Below, in pieces: positions 34,492 through 43,339 of a stretch of 47,604 nucleotides of DNA. This DNA is from JAEDHM01 sp964368645. GTDB taxonomy: Bacteria; Bacillota; Clostridia; Christensenellales; CAG-1252. The notes under the pieces are model-generated. The model was given only the letters and a program-made list of their open reading frames with translations, was not told the DNA's origin and searched no databases. The position numbers and the translations under genes were made by a program. The DNA is taken from contig CAYJBY010000022.1 in NCBI GenBank assembly GCA_964368645.1, positions 1-47,604 on the forward strand. The letters run 5' to 3'. The first letter of the stretch is position 1; every line of letters begins with the position of its first letter.

Positions 34492-34521
34492 ATATTAGCA
34501 CCGCAAAAAGCCCGTTGTCAA
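34492..34521 (-). promoter_or_regulatory. Promoter of the T-box/trpB unit
   Basis: Minus strand TTGACA (34516-34521), 18-base spacer, TAATAT (34492-34497). It begins 18 bases after the stop of the GPH gene; no terminator separates them. Confidence 0.75.
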
Positions 34522-34538
34522 CAACTTTTTACATTTTT

Positions 34539-36074
34539 TTACGCACAGGCGTCCTCCGACGCGTCCGCTTCGGATATCCATAAGCTCTGATACGGCAGTC
34601 CTGTTAATTTCTCGCAGGTCTTTCTGTCTTCCTCGCTAAGCTCCGTCTTGCCCGTCGCACGTTTGTCCGCGATTGCCGCCTTAATCATACCGTGGCTTTT
34701 GCCGTTAAGTCCGTAGGTGCGCGATACGATAATCATTACGACTCCCGCAATCACAGGTATCGCGCAAAGCATCAGCTTAACCGCTATCATCGCGCCGCTT
34801 GTGGACTGCTCCGGAGTCAAGCTACTGCTGGCACCCGTATCGAAGCCGAAAAGCCCCAATATTATTCCGAATAGGGTTATGGTTAAGCCGCTGACGATTT
34901 TTTTGCCTAAGGTCACAAGCCCTGCGTTGGTTCCCTCTCGCCGCTTGCCGTATATCAGCTCGTCCACGTCGGATAGGTCGGGCAAAAGCGTGTTAGGCAC
35001 AAAGCCCAAGCAGGAAACGCCTGCGCCGATAAAGCAGGACGCCACCAAGAACACCCACACGGGCGTCGCGGAGGTGATAAAACAGCACATTCCGCAACCT
35101 ATTACCAATAGCGGTATATCCACAAGGTACGGGAAATGCTTGCTGATTTTCTTCATAAACACCACGTTGGGAACGAAGAAGGCTATCTCTATCGCGCCCT
35201 TAAGGTTGATGAGGATAAAGGAAAGCGTAAAGGTCAGCACAAAGTTCTGAATATTGTAATACGTAAGGTAGAAGAATATCAAAAAGGCACTGCTTATGGC
35301 ACTGCTGCAAAAGGTTCCTAAAAGTACCAACGCATAATACTTGCGGTAGAGCTTGCTTTTCAGCACCTCGCCGTAGGTCTTGAATACACCCTTAACCGTC
35401 AGGGCGTTATCGTTTTTGCGCGGTGCAAACTTTTCCTTGGTGAATAATGCCGTAATCAATATGGGTATGGTGAACATTATGCCCAACGCCAAGCCCAACC
35501 AGATAAAGTTATTGGTAAACGCAGGAGATAAGGGGTTAGACTGCGACACGGGCACCAGCCATTCGTAAATGTAGGTGGACGCCACACAGCCCACTCCCGA
35601 AAAAATCATTCGCATTGACGTGTAATTGGTGCGTTCCTGATAGCCGTCAACCATTTTCGGCAGCAGGGATTCGTAGGGAACTACGGCGATTGTGTAAGCG
35701 GTGGAATAGAACATATACGCAAAGGTAAAATAAAAGAATTTACCCCAAAGCGAGGTAATGCCGAAGCAGTACCACAGCATAAAATAGCTGACCAAAACGA
35801 AAGGCAAAGATATAAGCATCCACGGACGGGAAGAGCCGAATCGGGTTTTGGTTCTGTCAACCAGTACCCCCATTACGGGATCGGTTATACCGTCCCAAAT
35901 CTTGCCGATACCTGTGATTAAGCCTGCCATTATCGGGCCCATACCGCCGACGGTCATCAGGAAGCTGAGATAATAAAGGCTGATAACCTGCCCCACTCCG
36001 CCGCCGTAGGTATCCGCACAGCTGTACGCCATCATATCCAGTATCTTACGTCCTTTGCCCTGTGTTTTAGCCAT
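34539..36074 (-). CDS. GPH (MelB-like) family sugar:cation symporter
   Basis: 511 residues, twelve helices, with the family signature DGITDPVMGVLVDRTKTRFG-SSRPW. Clearly paralogous to the carrier at 23818 (shared VDELIYGKRREGT and AVPYESLLP elements). Last gene of the aromatic operon; its ATG overlaps the tcdA stop by the same eight bases (ATGGCTAA). Role in an aromatic-biosynthesis operon is unclear; it may simply be carried along. No terminator follows before the trpB promoter. Confidence 0.88.
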   Translation of the reverse strand: MAKTQGKGRKILDMMAYSCADTYGGGVGQVISLYYLSFLMTVGGMGPIMAGLITGIGKIWDGITDPVMGVLVDRTKTRFGSSRPWMLISLPFVLVSYFMLWYCFGITSLWGKFFYFTFAYMFYSTAYTIAVVPYESLLPKMVDGYQERTNYTSMRMIFSGVGCVASTYIYEWLVPVSQSNPLSPAFTNNFIWLGLALGIMFTIPILITALFTKEKFAPRKNDNALTVKGVFKTYGEVLKSKLYRKYYALVLLGTFCSSAISSAFLIFFYLTYYNIQNFVLTFTLSFILINLKGAIEIAFFVPNVVFMKKISKHFPYLVDIPLLVIGCGMCCFITSATPVWVFLVASCFIGAGVSCLGFVPNTLLPDLSDVDELIYGKRREGTNAGLVTLGKKIVSGLTITLFGIILGLFGFDTGASSSLTPEQSTSGAMIAVKLMLCAIPVIAGVVMIIVSRTYGLNGKSHGMIKAAIADKRATGKTELSEEDRKTCEKLTGLPYQSLWISEADASEDACA

Positions 36075-36771
36075 TTATCAGCTCCTTTACGACCTCTCCT
36101 GCCATTATCAGTCCCATAACCGAGGGAACCCACGCCGTGCTTCCTATAATTTGCTTGCCGTTTTCCCGTGAGGGGATTAACGGCACCGCGCCTTTTTCGG
36201 TGGAATAAACGACCTTAAGAGAGGGTATCCCCAACGCTTTCAGCTCCTTACGCATTATTCTGCACAAAGGACAAACGTCCGTGTCGTAGATGTCCGCAAC
36301 CCTTAATGCCGTTGCATCGAAACGATTGCCTGCGCTCATCGCGGATATAATCGGCGTTCCTGCCTTTTTTGTCGCCTTTATCAGCTCGCATTTTGCGGTA
36401 ACGGTGTCTATCGCGTCCACCACGTAATCGTACTGTCCGAAATCAAATTCCGCCGCTGTGTCGGGTAAAAAGAATATTTTGCGAGTTACGACCTCGGCTG
36501 TGGGGTTAATGTCCAGAATCCTCGCCTTGACGACCTCGGTTTTGCTCTCGCCCACAGTGCTGTTAAGGGCGCAAAGCTGACGGTTGCGGTTGCTCACGTC
36601 CACAACGTCCTTGTCTATCAGCTCAAAGCTACCGATTCCGCTTCGCGCAAGGGCTTCCGCTACATAAGAGCCTACGCCGCCCAGCCCGAAAATCGCAACT
36701 TTTTTAGTCGCGAGCAGATTGAGCGCGTTTTCTCCTATTAATAACGCAAGTCTTGAAAATTCTTCTTTCAT
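36067..36771 (-). CDS. tcdA: tRNA threonylcarbamoyladenosine dehydratase, ThiF/E1-like
   Basis: Converts t6A37 of tRNA to its cyclic form (ct6A) using ATP. Start at 36769-36771 behind GGGAG. FGLGGVGSYVAEALARSGIG is the E1-type nucleotide loop; DxxxVxxSNRNRQ and VDAIDTVTAK follow the family; DVCPLCRIMRKELK is the TcdA-type C-terminal signature. 234 residues, in the family range. A related E1-like role (ThiF, MoeB) is less likely because there is no C-terminal rhodanese or carrier partner nearby. It lies between an ECF S component and a GPH carrier in the long aromatic operon. Confidence 0.88.
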   Translation of the reverse strand: MKEEFSRLALLIGENALNLLATKKVAIFGLGGVGSYVAEALARSGIGSFELIDKDVVDVSNRNRQLCALNSTVGESKTEVVKARILDINPTAEVVTRKIFFLPDTAAEFDFGQYDYVVDAIDTVTAKCELIKATKKAGTPIISAMSAGNRFDATALRVADIYDTDVCPLCRIMRKELKALGIPSLKVVYSTEKGAVPLIPSRENGKQIIGSTAWVPSVMGLIMAGEVVKELING

Positions 36772-36807
36772 CAAAAATACTCCCAAGGTCGATTTTGCGG
36801 CAAACCG

Positions 36808-37374
36808 CTATTCCTTTCTCTTCAATTTTTCCAGATAATCGTTGACGGGCTTGATTTTCGCCGAGGCTAGGTATATGGCATAGGCTGTTACCGCCGATAC
36901 TGCCGCCTGTACGCCGTTGCCGATTAAGTCGGCAATCGCCACCGTTAAGCCTACGCCGTAGTTGCTCTCGTTGACTAAGGCGACCAAAAGCCAACCGCCG
37001 AAAAAGTATCCGCACAACATAACCGCCGCGCCGCTTATAAGGGAGATTACGGCACCGATTTCGATTCGGCACTTTTTGCGGCTTAAAAGTCTGAACAGCA
37101 AGCCTGCCGTTAATCCTTCCAGTCCTTTAACTATCAGCGTCACAGGCGCCCAGTAAGGAGCGTATATCAGGTCGGCTATAATGCCGCCCAACGCACCCAC
37201 CGTCATACCTGACACAGGTCCGAAAAGTAGCCCTGCCAACAATACGAAAATATCTCCGAAATTGACGAAGCCCTTGGATTCAGGCAACGGAATTGCGATT
37301 ATTATCGTCGTTACCGCGCATAAGGCGGTAAATACCGCCGTTATCACCAGCCAACGGAGCTTGTAACTACGCAT
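36808..37374 (-). CDS. ECF transporter S component (vitamin uptake)
   Basis: Six-helix substrate-binding membrane subunit of an energy-coupling-factor transporter. GFVNFGDIFVLLAGLLFGP, GALGGIIADL and APVTLIVKGLEG are typical of the S-component fold. 188 residues. The ATG at 37372-37374 lies inside the last codons of aroQ, with GGAGG nine bases upstream. No ECF A/T genes are in the window, so it would use the shared EcfAA'T module. Substrate not inferable; the folate/pyridoxal-like group is possible. Confidence 0.85.
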   Translation of the reverse strand: MRSYKLRWLVITAVFTALCAVTTIIIAIPLPESKGFVNFGDIFVLLAGLLFGPVSGMTVGALGGIIADLIYAPYWAPVTLIVKGLEGLTAGLLFRLLSRKKCRIEIGAVISLISGAAVMLCGYFFGGWLLVALVNESNYGVGLTVAIADLIGNGVQAAVSAVTAYAIYLASAKIKPVNDYLEKLKRKE

Positions 37375-37804
37375 CGGCAATTACCTCCGTCAGAAGCTTT
37401 AACGCTTCCTTATAGCCCTCAAAACCTTTCCCTATAACTTTTACAGCCGCGTATTCGGAGATAAAGCTGATTTTTCTGTAATCCTCTCTTGCTCCGACGT
37501 CGGTTAAATGCACCTCGGCAGTGGGTAGCCCGATCGCTTTCAGCGCGTCCAAAATGGCTATGCTCGTGTGCGTGTACGCGCCTGCGTTAATCACTATACC
37601 GTCATAACGGCGGTATGCTTTTTGGATATAATCCACGATTTTACCCTCGTAGTTGCTTTGAACGACTTTAACCTTGAGCTTCATCTGCTTAGCCTGCGCC
37701 TTAATGTAATCCGACAATTCACGGTAAGAGCGAGCCCCGTATAACTGCGGCTCTCTTATGCCCAACATATTAAGATTGACTCCGTTAATCACCAATATTT
37801 TCAT
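37367..37804 (-). CDS. aroQ: 3-dehydroquinate dehydratase, type II
   Basis: Third step of the shikimate pathway. 145 residues, typical. INGVNLNMLGIREPQLYG carries the catalytic Tyr and Arg region, QSNYEGKIVDYIQ the flexible-loop Glu, INAGAYTHTSIAILDAL the active-site His/Thr motif, and EVHLTD the final His. It overlaps aroEK upstream by four bases and the S component downstream by eight. Confidence 0.94.
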   Translation of the reverse strand: MKILVINGVNLNMLGIREPQLYGARSYRELSDYIKAQAKQMKLKVKVVQSNYEGKIVDYIQKAYRRYDGIVINAGAYTHTSIAILDALKAIGLPTAEVHLTDVGAREDYRKISFISEYAAVKVIGKGFEGYKEALKLLTEVIADA

Positions 37805-39030
37805 AAGCTGTCCTTTGCCTTACCGAATGCCGAAACGATTTGCGCCGCCGCTTCCTCAACCGTTCCCACGTTATGTATCACGCAATCGCAAACCTTGTTG
37901 TAGGTCACGTCACGCTGTTCCTTAAGATTATGCCACGCCTCTTCACAGGGGGTTAATGGCCGTCCGTCTAAGCCGCCGTCCTTAACGCCGTTGTCCAACA
38001 GTACCATAAATCCACAGCTTTTTAGCAACGCCGTACTGACTCCGTTAAGCACTGCGCCGCCTCCCGTTGCGATTACAATACCCCTCTGCGCCGCCAATTC
38101 TGCGGCAACGGCACACTCCGATTGACGGAAGTATCCCTCGCCGTAAAGACTGAAAAGCTCGCTTATGGGTTTGCCTTCTGCCTTTTGGATAGCCTCGTCC
38201 ATATCGAAGAAAGGACGGTTAAGTAAGGCGGCAACCGCCTTGCCAACTGCCGTTTTGCCCGTTCCCGACATTCCGCAAAGTACGATATTGCGCTTGGAAT
38301 GCAAAAGCTTTTCGTAGGCTTCGGCGGCAGTTATATTAGGCGAAAAGCCGAATAAGGTGCAGGTCTTTACCGCCTGAGCGCATAGCATATACAAGCCCCC
38401 TGCCGTCTTCAAACCGCAATTGGCGGCTTCCGCTAAAAGAGCAGTACGAAAAGGATTATAGGTCACGTCCGCAACCGCTTCCGCCTTGAGATAATCCCGT
38501 AGCTTGACCGGGGAAGAAAGCACGTCGGGAAAGGTTCCGACAGGAGTTGTGTTAATAAGCACCTCGCCGTCTTTTATAGAGTCGCTACCGTAATTGACGT
38601 TACCGCTTCGGGATACGATTGTCACCTCGCGTGCACCCTTATCAGTCATAACGGCGACAGCGGTTTTCGCAGTTGCTCCGCTACCGAAAATAACAATCTT
38701 TTTGTCGGCAACAGTTATACCGCTAAAATCAATTAGCTCGGATAATCCGTAATAATCCGTGTTATATCCTATTAGCTTGCCGTCCTGTCTTACTACGGTA
38801 TTGACTACTCCGATACGCTCTGCTAAGGGGGATACGGAATCCAGTAGCTCTATTATCGACCGCTTATACGGCATAGTCACGTTAAAACCGCCGTATTCCT
38901 CCGAACGAAGGTAGCCTTTCAATCCGTCAAAAACCGTCTCGATTAAGCTGTAATCGTAGTTACCCAACAGGCTGTGCAACTCGGGGGAATAGGAATAGGG
39001 AAGTTTTGCTCCCAGCAAGCCGTATTTCAT
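37801..39030 (-). CDS. aroE-aroK: Bifunctional shikimate dehydrogenase-shikimate kinase
   Basis: Fusion of two consecutive pathway steps. Residues 1-245 are AroE: SPELHSLLG, GFNVTMPYK (substrate Lys), GYNTDYYG (Asp) and the NADP loop GSGATAKTAV. Residues about 250-409 are AroK: Walker A GMSGTGKT, FDMDEAIQ, ATGGGAV and GRPLT. The kinase reaction follows the reductase reaction in the pathway, so the fusion could channel shikimate. 409 residues, with no linker beyond a short NIVL segment. Starts in a TAATG overlap with the chorismate mutase gene and ends four bases into aroQ. Confidence 0.92.
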   Translation of the reverse strand: MKYGLLGAKLPYSYSPELHSLLGNYDYSLIETVFDGLKGYLRSEEYGGFNVTMPYKRSIIELLDSVSPLAERIGVVNTVVRQDGKLIGYNTDYYGLSELIDFSGITVADKKIVIFGSGATAKTAVAVMTDKGAREVTIVSRSGNVNYGSDSIKDGEVLINTTPVGTFPDVLSSPVKLRDYLKAEAVADVTYNPFRTALLAEAANCGLKTAGGLYMLCAQAVKTCTLFGFSPNITAAEAYEKLLHSKRNIVLCGMSGTGKTAVGKAVAALLNRPFFDMDEAIQKAEGKPISELFSLYGEGYFRQSECAVAAELAAQRGIVIATGGGAVLNGVSTALLKSCGFMVLLDNGVKDGGLDGRPLTPCEEAWHNLKEQRDVTYNKVCDCVIHNVGTVEEAAAQIVSAFGKAKDSL

Positions 39031-39281
39031 TATTTCTGCACGTTGCGCCCCGCAACGATAATAGCGGAATAAATATCGGATATATAGGGATAATTTGTAT
39101 CAGAGCAGAAAGCGTGAAGTCTATTTTTCACCTCTTCCTCGCGCTTAATATCCATAACAGGCGCATTTTCGCTCTTTTTTGCCGCGCCGATTCGACTGCA
39201 TATATCCAGTCTTCTGTCCAACAAGGCGGCTATTTTGCCGTCGATAATATCGATTTCTTCACGCATATCCAATATATTCAT
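39030..39281 (-). CDS. Chorismate mutase, AroQ (helical) class
   Basis: 83 residues. Converts chorismate to prephenate. MREEIDIIDGKIAALLDRRLDI matches the first helix with catalytic Arg; IGAAKKSENAPVMDIKREEEV gives the Lys and Arg-Glu elements of the second and third helices. Monofunctional, no prephenate dehydratase or dehydrogenase attached. Start overlaps the aroC stop by four bases. Confidence 0.85.
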   Translation of the reverse strand: MNILDMREEIDIIDGKIAALLDRRLDICSRIGAAKKSENAPVMDIKREEEVKNRLHAFCSDTNYPYISDIYSAIIVAGRNVQK

Positions 39282-40351
39282 ATTCTGTTCTCCTTAAGCA
39301 TTTGATTAAGAATCACTATTGCGGCAACAGACTCCACCGCCGGCACTGCCCTAGGCACGTAGCATACGTCGTGACGTCCCTTGATAGTTAGCGTTGTTTC
39401 GGATTGTGTCGCATAATCCACGGTTTTTTGCGGCTGACCGATAGAGGGTGTAGGACGGAACGCCGCCGAAAACGTAATCGGCATACCGTTAGCCAAGCCG
39501 CCGTTAATGCCGCCGCTCTTGTTAGTTGCGGTAATAACACTGCCCTTTTCGTATGCAAACGCATCGTTGGATTGACTTCCCTTTAATGCGGAAATGCCGA
39601 AGCCTTCGCCGAATTCCACACCTTTAACTCCCGGTATCGCAAATAAAGCAGAGGAAATCACGCTTTCCAAGCCGCCTGTCAGTAAGCCGCCCAAACCGGT
39701 AGGTACTCCGCTAATCACACATTCCGCCACACCGCCTAAGCTATCCCGTTCCTCTGCCGTCCTTTTAAGCAAGGTTAGCGCAAGTCTGTCGCTTTTCTCG
39801 TCAAGCATACGAGTAAACGGTAGGGGTTGAGCGTTAATTATATCGGATATGTCGGTGGATTTGTAGCTAATGCCTTTAACCTCTCCAATAGCGGAGACGT
39901 ATGCCTTTACGATAATACCCTTTTGCTCCAAAAGTTGCTTGCAGATACCGCCTGCAATACACAAGGGGGCGGTCATTCTTCCCGAAAAAACACTTCCGCC
40001 TACACCGTCGTAGGCTTCCTTGTACTTCACCGCCGCGGCATAATCTGCGTGAGAAGGTCTTGGGGTTGCCTTAAACTGAGAATATGCGGTTTTGTCAACG
40101 TCGCCGTTGTCCAGTTCCGCTTTCACCTCGCCTGAAAGTAAGCCGTTCTCAATGCCGCTTACCCAACGGATAACGTCCTTTTCCTTACGCGGCGTTCCAA
40201 AAAAGGAATTAGGCTTCCGAGTGTCTAAAAAAGCCTGCACCGCCGCCGTGTCTATGGTAAAATCCGGCAATCCCGATACGGTGACGCCTATTGTGGGCGA
40301 ATGTGATGCTCCGTCAACGGTTACAGTCAACGCGTCATTTAAGAATAGCAT
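39278..40351 (-). CDS. aroC: Chorismate synthase
   Basis: Last step to chorismate; needs reduced FMN. Start chosen at ATG 40349-40351 with GGAGG six bases upstream; an earlier start would lack it. GASHSP near the N-terminus holds the first active-site His, RPSHAD the second, and RPTPSIGQPQKTVD, GRHDVC are conserved. 357 residues, in the family range. Overlaps aroA by 17 bases. Confidence 0.94.
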   Translation of the reverse strand: MLFLNDALTVTVDGASHSPTIGVTVSGLPDFTIDTAAVQAFLDTRKPNSFFGTPRKEKDVIRWVSGIENGLLSGEVKAELDNGDVDKTAYSQFKATPRPSHADYAAAVKYKEAYDGVGGSVFSGRMTAPLCIAGGICKQLLEQKGIIVKAYVSAIGEVKGISYKSTDISDIINAQPLPFTRMLDEKSDRLALTLLKRTAEERDSLGGVAECVISGVPTGLGGLLTGGLESVISSALFAIPGVKGVEFGEGFGISALKGSQSNDAFAYEKGSVITATNKSGGINGGLANGMPITFSAAFRPTPSIGQPQKTVDYATQSETTLTIKGRHDVCYVPRAVPAVESVAAIVILNQMLKENRI

Positions 40352-41507
40352 AGTCACCTCCAACCTCGGCAAAATCCTGCCAAAAGCCGCTCCAAGACTT
40401 TTCAGTACCCTCTGCGTTCAACAGCTTGCCGCCTACAGCCGCCGCCGCAACAGCCGCCGCCGTTACGGCTCGGTGATCGCCCTCGCAATCGAAGGTAAAG
40501 CATTGAGGATCGCCGCCGATTATATGCAGACTGCCTCGTTCCATAACCACCTTTGCGCCTAATGCATACGCTAAACGCATCGCGCTTTCCCTGCGGTCTG
40601 TTTCCTTGTTGCACAGTCTTTCCGTGTTATAAAAAACGCTTTCGCCCTTGACAAAGCAAGCTATAACCGTAGCCGCAAACACCAAATCGGGAGTTTGTGC
40701 GCAATCCAGCCGTATGGGTGCAAGCTCTGTTTTTTGAGCGCACCAAACGCCCTCGCCCTCTTTTTGCACGGGAATCAGCTTGATAACGTAATCGTCAGGC
40801 TGACTGTCAGTCAGACCATTAACGCTGATTTTGCCGCATAGTGCGCCCAACGTCAGCATAACCGCCCCACTGCTCCAGTCGCCCTCGTTCCTTAATCGGG
40901 TGGGCTGATAGACTTGTCCGCCCTCTATGAGGTAACCGCTTTTTTGCGCGGTTATTCTTATGCCGTAATCGGCAAGAACCCTTAAGGTCATATCCGCATA
41001 GCCCTGCGAAACGCCCTTCTCCGCCACCTTGATACCGCTATCGCCGTCAAGCAATGGTAAAGCCATCAAAAGTCCCGATAATACTCCCGAGGTATCCTGA
41101 CAGCTAAGGCTGTACTCTCCGCTTTTCAGTCTGCCCTGTGTCGTAACGCCGCCGTCGTCAACGGTTAAGTTCTGTCCGTGCGTCGATAAACAGGCAAACA
41201 GTTCCGTATTGTTCCGTAACGCTAATTGCGAGTTGTAGGTGATAACGGCACTTCTTCCCAACGCTCCCAATATCGGCAGCAGTAATCTCAAAAGAGTTGC
41301 CGAACCGCCCACGTCGAAACAAGCGTTAAGGTCTTGATGCAGAGCGTATGCGCAATCAATAGCCGCCCTAGCGTCAAAGGAGCCGCCGTTAGCCGTTATA
41401 GGCTCGCCGCTTAACGCCGCCGCCAAAGCTCTGCGAATCAATGCCGATTTTGAGGGCGGCGCGGAAATTACGCCCTTAATCTCGCTTTTCTTTATGACCG
41501 CTATCAC
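40335..41507 (-). CDS. aroA: 5-enolpyruvylshikimate-3-phosphate synthase (divergent)
   Basis: Transfers enolpyruvyl from PEP to shikimate-3-phosphate. 390 residues, about 30-40 shorter than typical. Key elements remain: PPSKSALIRRAL (Lys, Ser, Arg for substrate), VGGSATLLRLLLP in place of NxGTxxR, SQxSSG-like QDTSGVLSGLLMA, NEGDWSSGA and ERLCNKETDRRES. TPDLVF replaces the usual PDLxP. Clearly EPSP synthase, but divergent in several PEP-binding positions. Confidence 0.9.
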   Translation of the reverse strand: MIAVIKKSEIKGVISAPPSKSALIRRALAAALSGEPITANGGSFDARAAIDCAYALHQDLNACFDVGGSATLLRLLLPILGALGRSAVITYNSQLALRNNTELFACLSTHGQNLTVDDGGVTTQGRLKSGEYSLSCQDTSGVLSGLLMALPLLDGDSGIKVAEKGVSQGYADMTLRVLADYGIRITAQKSGYLIEGGQVYQPTRLRNEGDWSSGAVMLTLGALCGKISVNGLTDSQPDDYVIKLIPVQKEGEGVWCAQKTELAPIRLDCAQTPDLVFAATVIACFVKGESVFYNTERLCNKETDRRESAMRLAYALGAKVVMERGSLHIIGGDPQCFTFDCEGDHRAVTAAAVAAAAVGGKLLNAEGTEKSWSGFWQDFAEVGGDYAILK

Positions 41508-42520
41508 GAAAAATACTCCTCAAGACAAGCAAGGGGCTTGCGCAGTATCACGCAATCGCCCACGTTACGGGGAACGACTAGGTCGATACACTCTCCCGAA
41601 ACCTTTTTGTCAAAGGCTATCGCATTAAGCAGTTCATTTACACTATAGCCCAGAGTTACGTCCATATCGTAGCGTTGCGCCAGTTTGGCTATTCTGAGGG
41701 AAAGCCCGTTATTACTGCCGCTTGCCTTCTCCTCTGCCCTCGCCATTGCGTAAATTCCCTTAACCACCGCCTCGCCGTGAGAAACCGAAAAATCGGAAAG
41801 GGTTTCTATCGCGTGCCCTATGGTATGTCCGAGGTTCAACAGCTTGCGCTTGCCCTCGTCCTTCTCGTCCTCTGCCGTCAAAGCCGCCTTGTATCTAACA
41901 CATTCGGTTATCAAAGCACCCTTTTCGGTCGTTCCGTTCTCCAGTAGGCAAAGCAGACTTTCGCCAATCAGTACGCCGTATTTTATCGCTTCGCCGATAC
42001 CGTCCGTAAAAGCCTTGCCATTGTCAGGTATCAAATCCAAATCCGTAAAAACGCCGTAGGGCTGATAGAAACTGCCGATTACGTTCTTAACTCCGTCAAA
42101 ATCTACGCCTGTTTTGCCGCCTAAGGAGCTGTCAATCGCCGCCAATAGCGTGGTGGGAATATTGTAGTACCTGATTCCCCTTTTGAATATTGACGCGGTG
42201 AAACCGCCTATATCCTCCACTACGCCGCCGCCCAGATTGAGAATCGCGCTTTTGCGGTCAAAGCCCTTGCTCATAAGATATGAGCAAAGTTTCAGCACGG
42301 TAGCGTAATTTTTGCTTTGCTCGCCGTGGGGAATAACAAATTTTTCCGTAGGAATCGGTAAAGCCTGCGCCAAACGCGGAACAAGGTTTTCTAAATTGTC
42401 GTCGGTCAATATTAAAACAGAGGTTATATCGGCAGGCAAAAACTCGCCGATTCGCCGCAAAAGCCCTCTTTCTATCACAACCTGATAGGGGCGGTAAGTA
42501 CCGACAGTCACCGTACTCAT
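41504..42520 (-). CDS. aroB: 3-dehydroquinate synthase
   Basis: Second step of the pathway, NAD- and metal-dependent. GEQSKN, NLGGGVVEDIGGFTASIFKRGI, PTTLLAAIDSSLGGKTGVDF, GIGEAIKYG, and the metal ligands in NLGHTIGHAIE and VSHGEAV are all present. One Gly of GGVxGDLAGF is Glu here. 338 residues. Four-base overlaps with both neighbours. Confidence 0.94.
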   Translation of the reverse strand: MSTVTVGTYRPYQVVIERGLLRRIGEFLPADITSVLILTDDNLENLVPRLAQALPIPTEKFVIPHGEQSKNYATVLKLCSYLMSKGFDRKSAILNLGGGVVEDIGGFTASIFKRGIRYYNIPTTLLAAIDSSLGGKTGVDFDGVKNVIGSFYQPYGVFTDLDLIPDNGKAFTDGIGEAIKYGVLIGESLLCLLENGTTEKGALITECVRYKAALTAEDEKDEGKRKLLNLGHTIGHAIETLSDFSVSHGEAVVKGIYAMARAEEKASGSNNGLSLRIAKLAQRYDMDVTLGYSVNELLNAIAFDKKVSGECIDLVVPRNVGDCVILRKPLACLEEYFS

Positions 42521-43332
42521 AAATCCGTCCTGCCGATTACGTCCAAAAGTCCGCGAACCTTATCGGTTAAGGTCAAAAACTCCTCGGTATTAAGAGCGTG
42601 CCGTCCGTCGCAAAGAGCGTCATTCGGAGAGCAATGCACCTCGGTTATCAAACCGTCGCACCCTGCTCCTACCGCCGCTAAAGCGTTTGCCATAACCTCC
42701 TTGGAATTAGAGGAAACGTGACTCGGATCAACGATTACAGGCAGATGCGTAAGCTGTTTCACCTTTTTAATTGAGGATAAATCCAACGTAAGCCTTTCGC
42801 CGCCGGAAAAACTGCGAACACCTCTTTCGCACAGTATCACCTCTTTCGTGCCGCCCAGTAGGACGTACTCCGCGCTGAAAAGCCATTCTTCAACGGTGGA
42901 ACCCACTCCTCTTTTCAGCAAAACGGGCTTGCCGACCTTGCCGACCTCCTGCAACAGCTCGAAATTCTGCATATTGCGTGCGCCTATCTGCAAAACGTCC
43001 ACGTCGCGGAACAGCGCCAGTTGAGAAACAGAGGTTATCTCGGATACTATCGGCAGTCCTACCGCCTTCTTTGCCTGTAGCAAAAGGTCTATGCCCTCCT
43101 TGCCTAAGCCCCTGAAGGTATAGGGAGAGGTGCGCGGCTTGAACGCGCCGCCACGAAGAGCAACGGCTCCTGCCGCCTTGACCGCTTCGGCGGTGGTGAT
43201 AATCTGTTCAAGGCTTTCCACAGCGCAGGGACCTGCTATATGCGCAAAATGGCCGCCGCCTAATAGGTGACTGCCCAGCTTGATAACGGTGTCCTCCGCC
43301 TTGTACTCCCTCGAATAAAGATAATTATCCAT
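42517..43332 (-). CDS. aroF: 3-deoxy-7-phosphoheptulonate (DAHP) synthase, type I-beta
   Basis: First step: PEP plus erythrose-4-phosphate to DAHP. AGPCAVES, RGGAFKPRTSPYTFRG (PEP site), QIGARNMQNFELL, LLKRG and the late IVDPSH, LITEVHCSP metal ligands all match. It lacks the N-terminal ACT or chorismate-mutase regulatory domain. 271 residues from the ATG at 43330-43332. A GTG 21 bases upstream lies inside the promoter (before the -10), so it cannot be the start. With the -10 only seven bases upstream of the ATG and no ribosome site, the whole operon's first cistron is predicted to be leaderless. Confidence 0.9.
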   Translation of the reverse strand: MDNYLYSREYKAEDTVIKLGSHLLGGGHFAHIAGPCAVESLEQIITTAEAVKAAGAVALRGGAFKPRTSPYTFRGLGKEGIDLLLQAKKAVGLPIVSEITSVSQLALFRDVDVLQIGARNMQNFELLQEVGKVGKPVLLKRGVGSTVEEWLFSAEYVLLGGTKEVILCERGVRSFSGGERLTLDLSSIKKVKQLTHLPVIVDPSHVSSNSKEVMANALAAVGAGCDGLITEVHCSPNDALCDGRHALNTEEFLTLTDKVRGLLDVIGRTDL

Positions 43333-43339
43333 AATGTAT

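Noticed and set aside
34539..36074. GPH carrier as a shikimate transporter
   Set aside because: Its paralogue sits with an M20 peptidase; the family carries sugars, and nothing points to aromatic acids.
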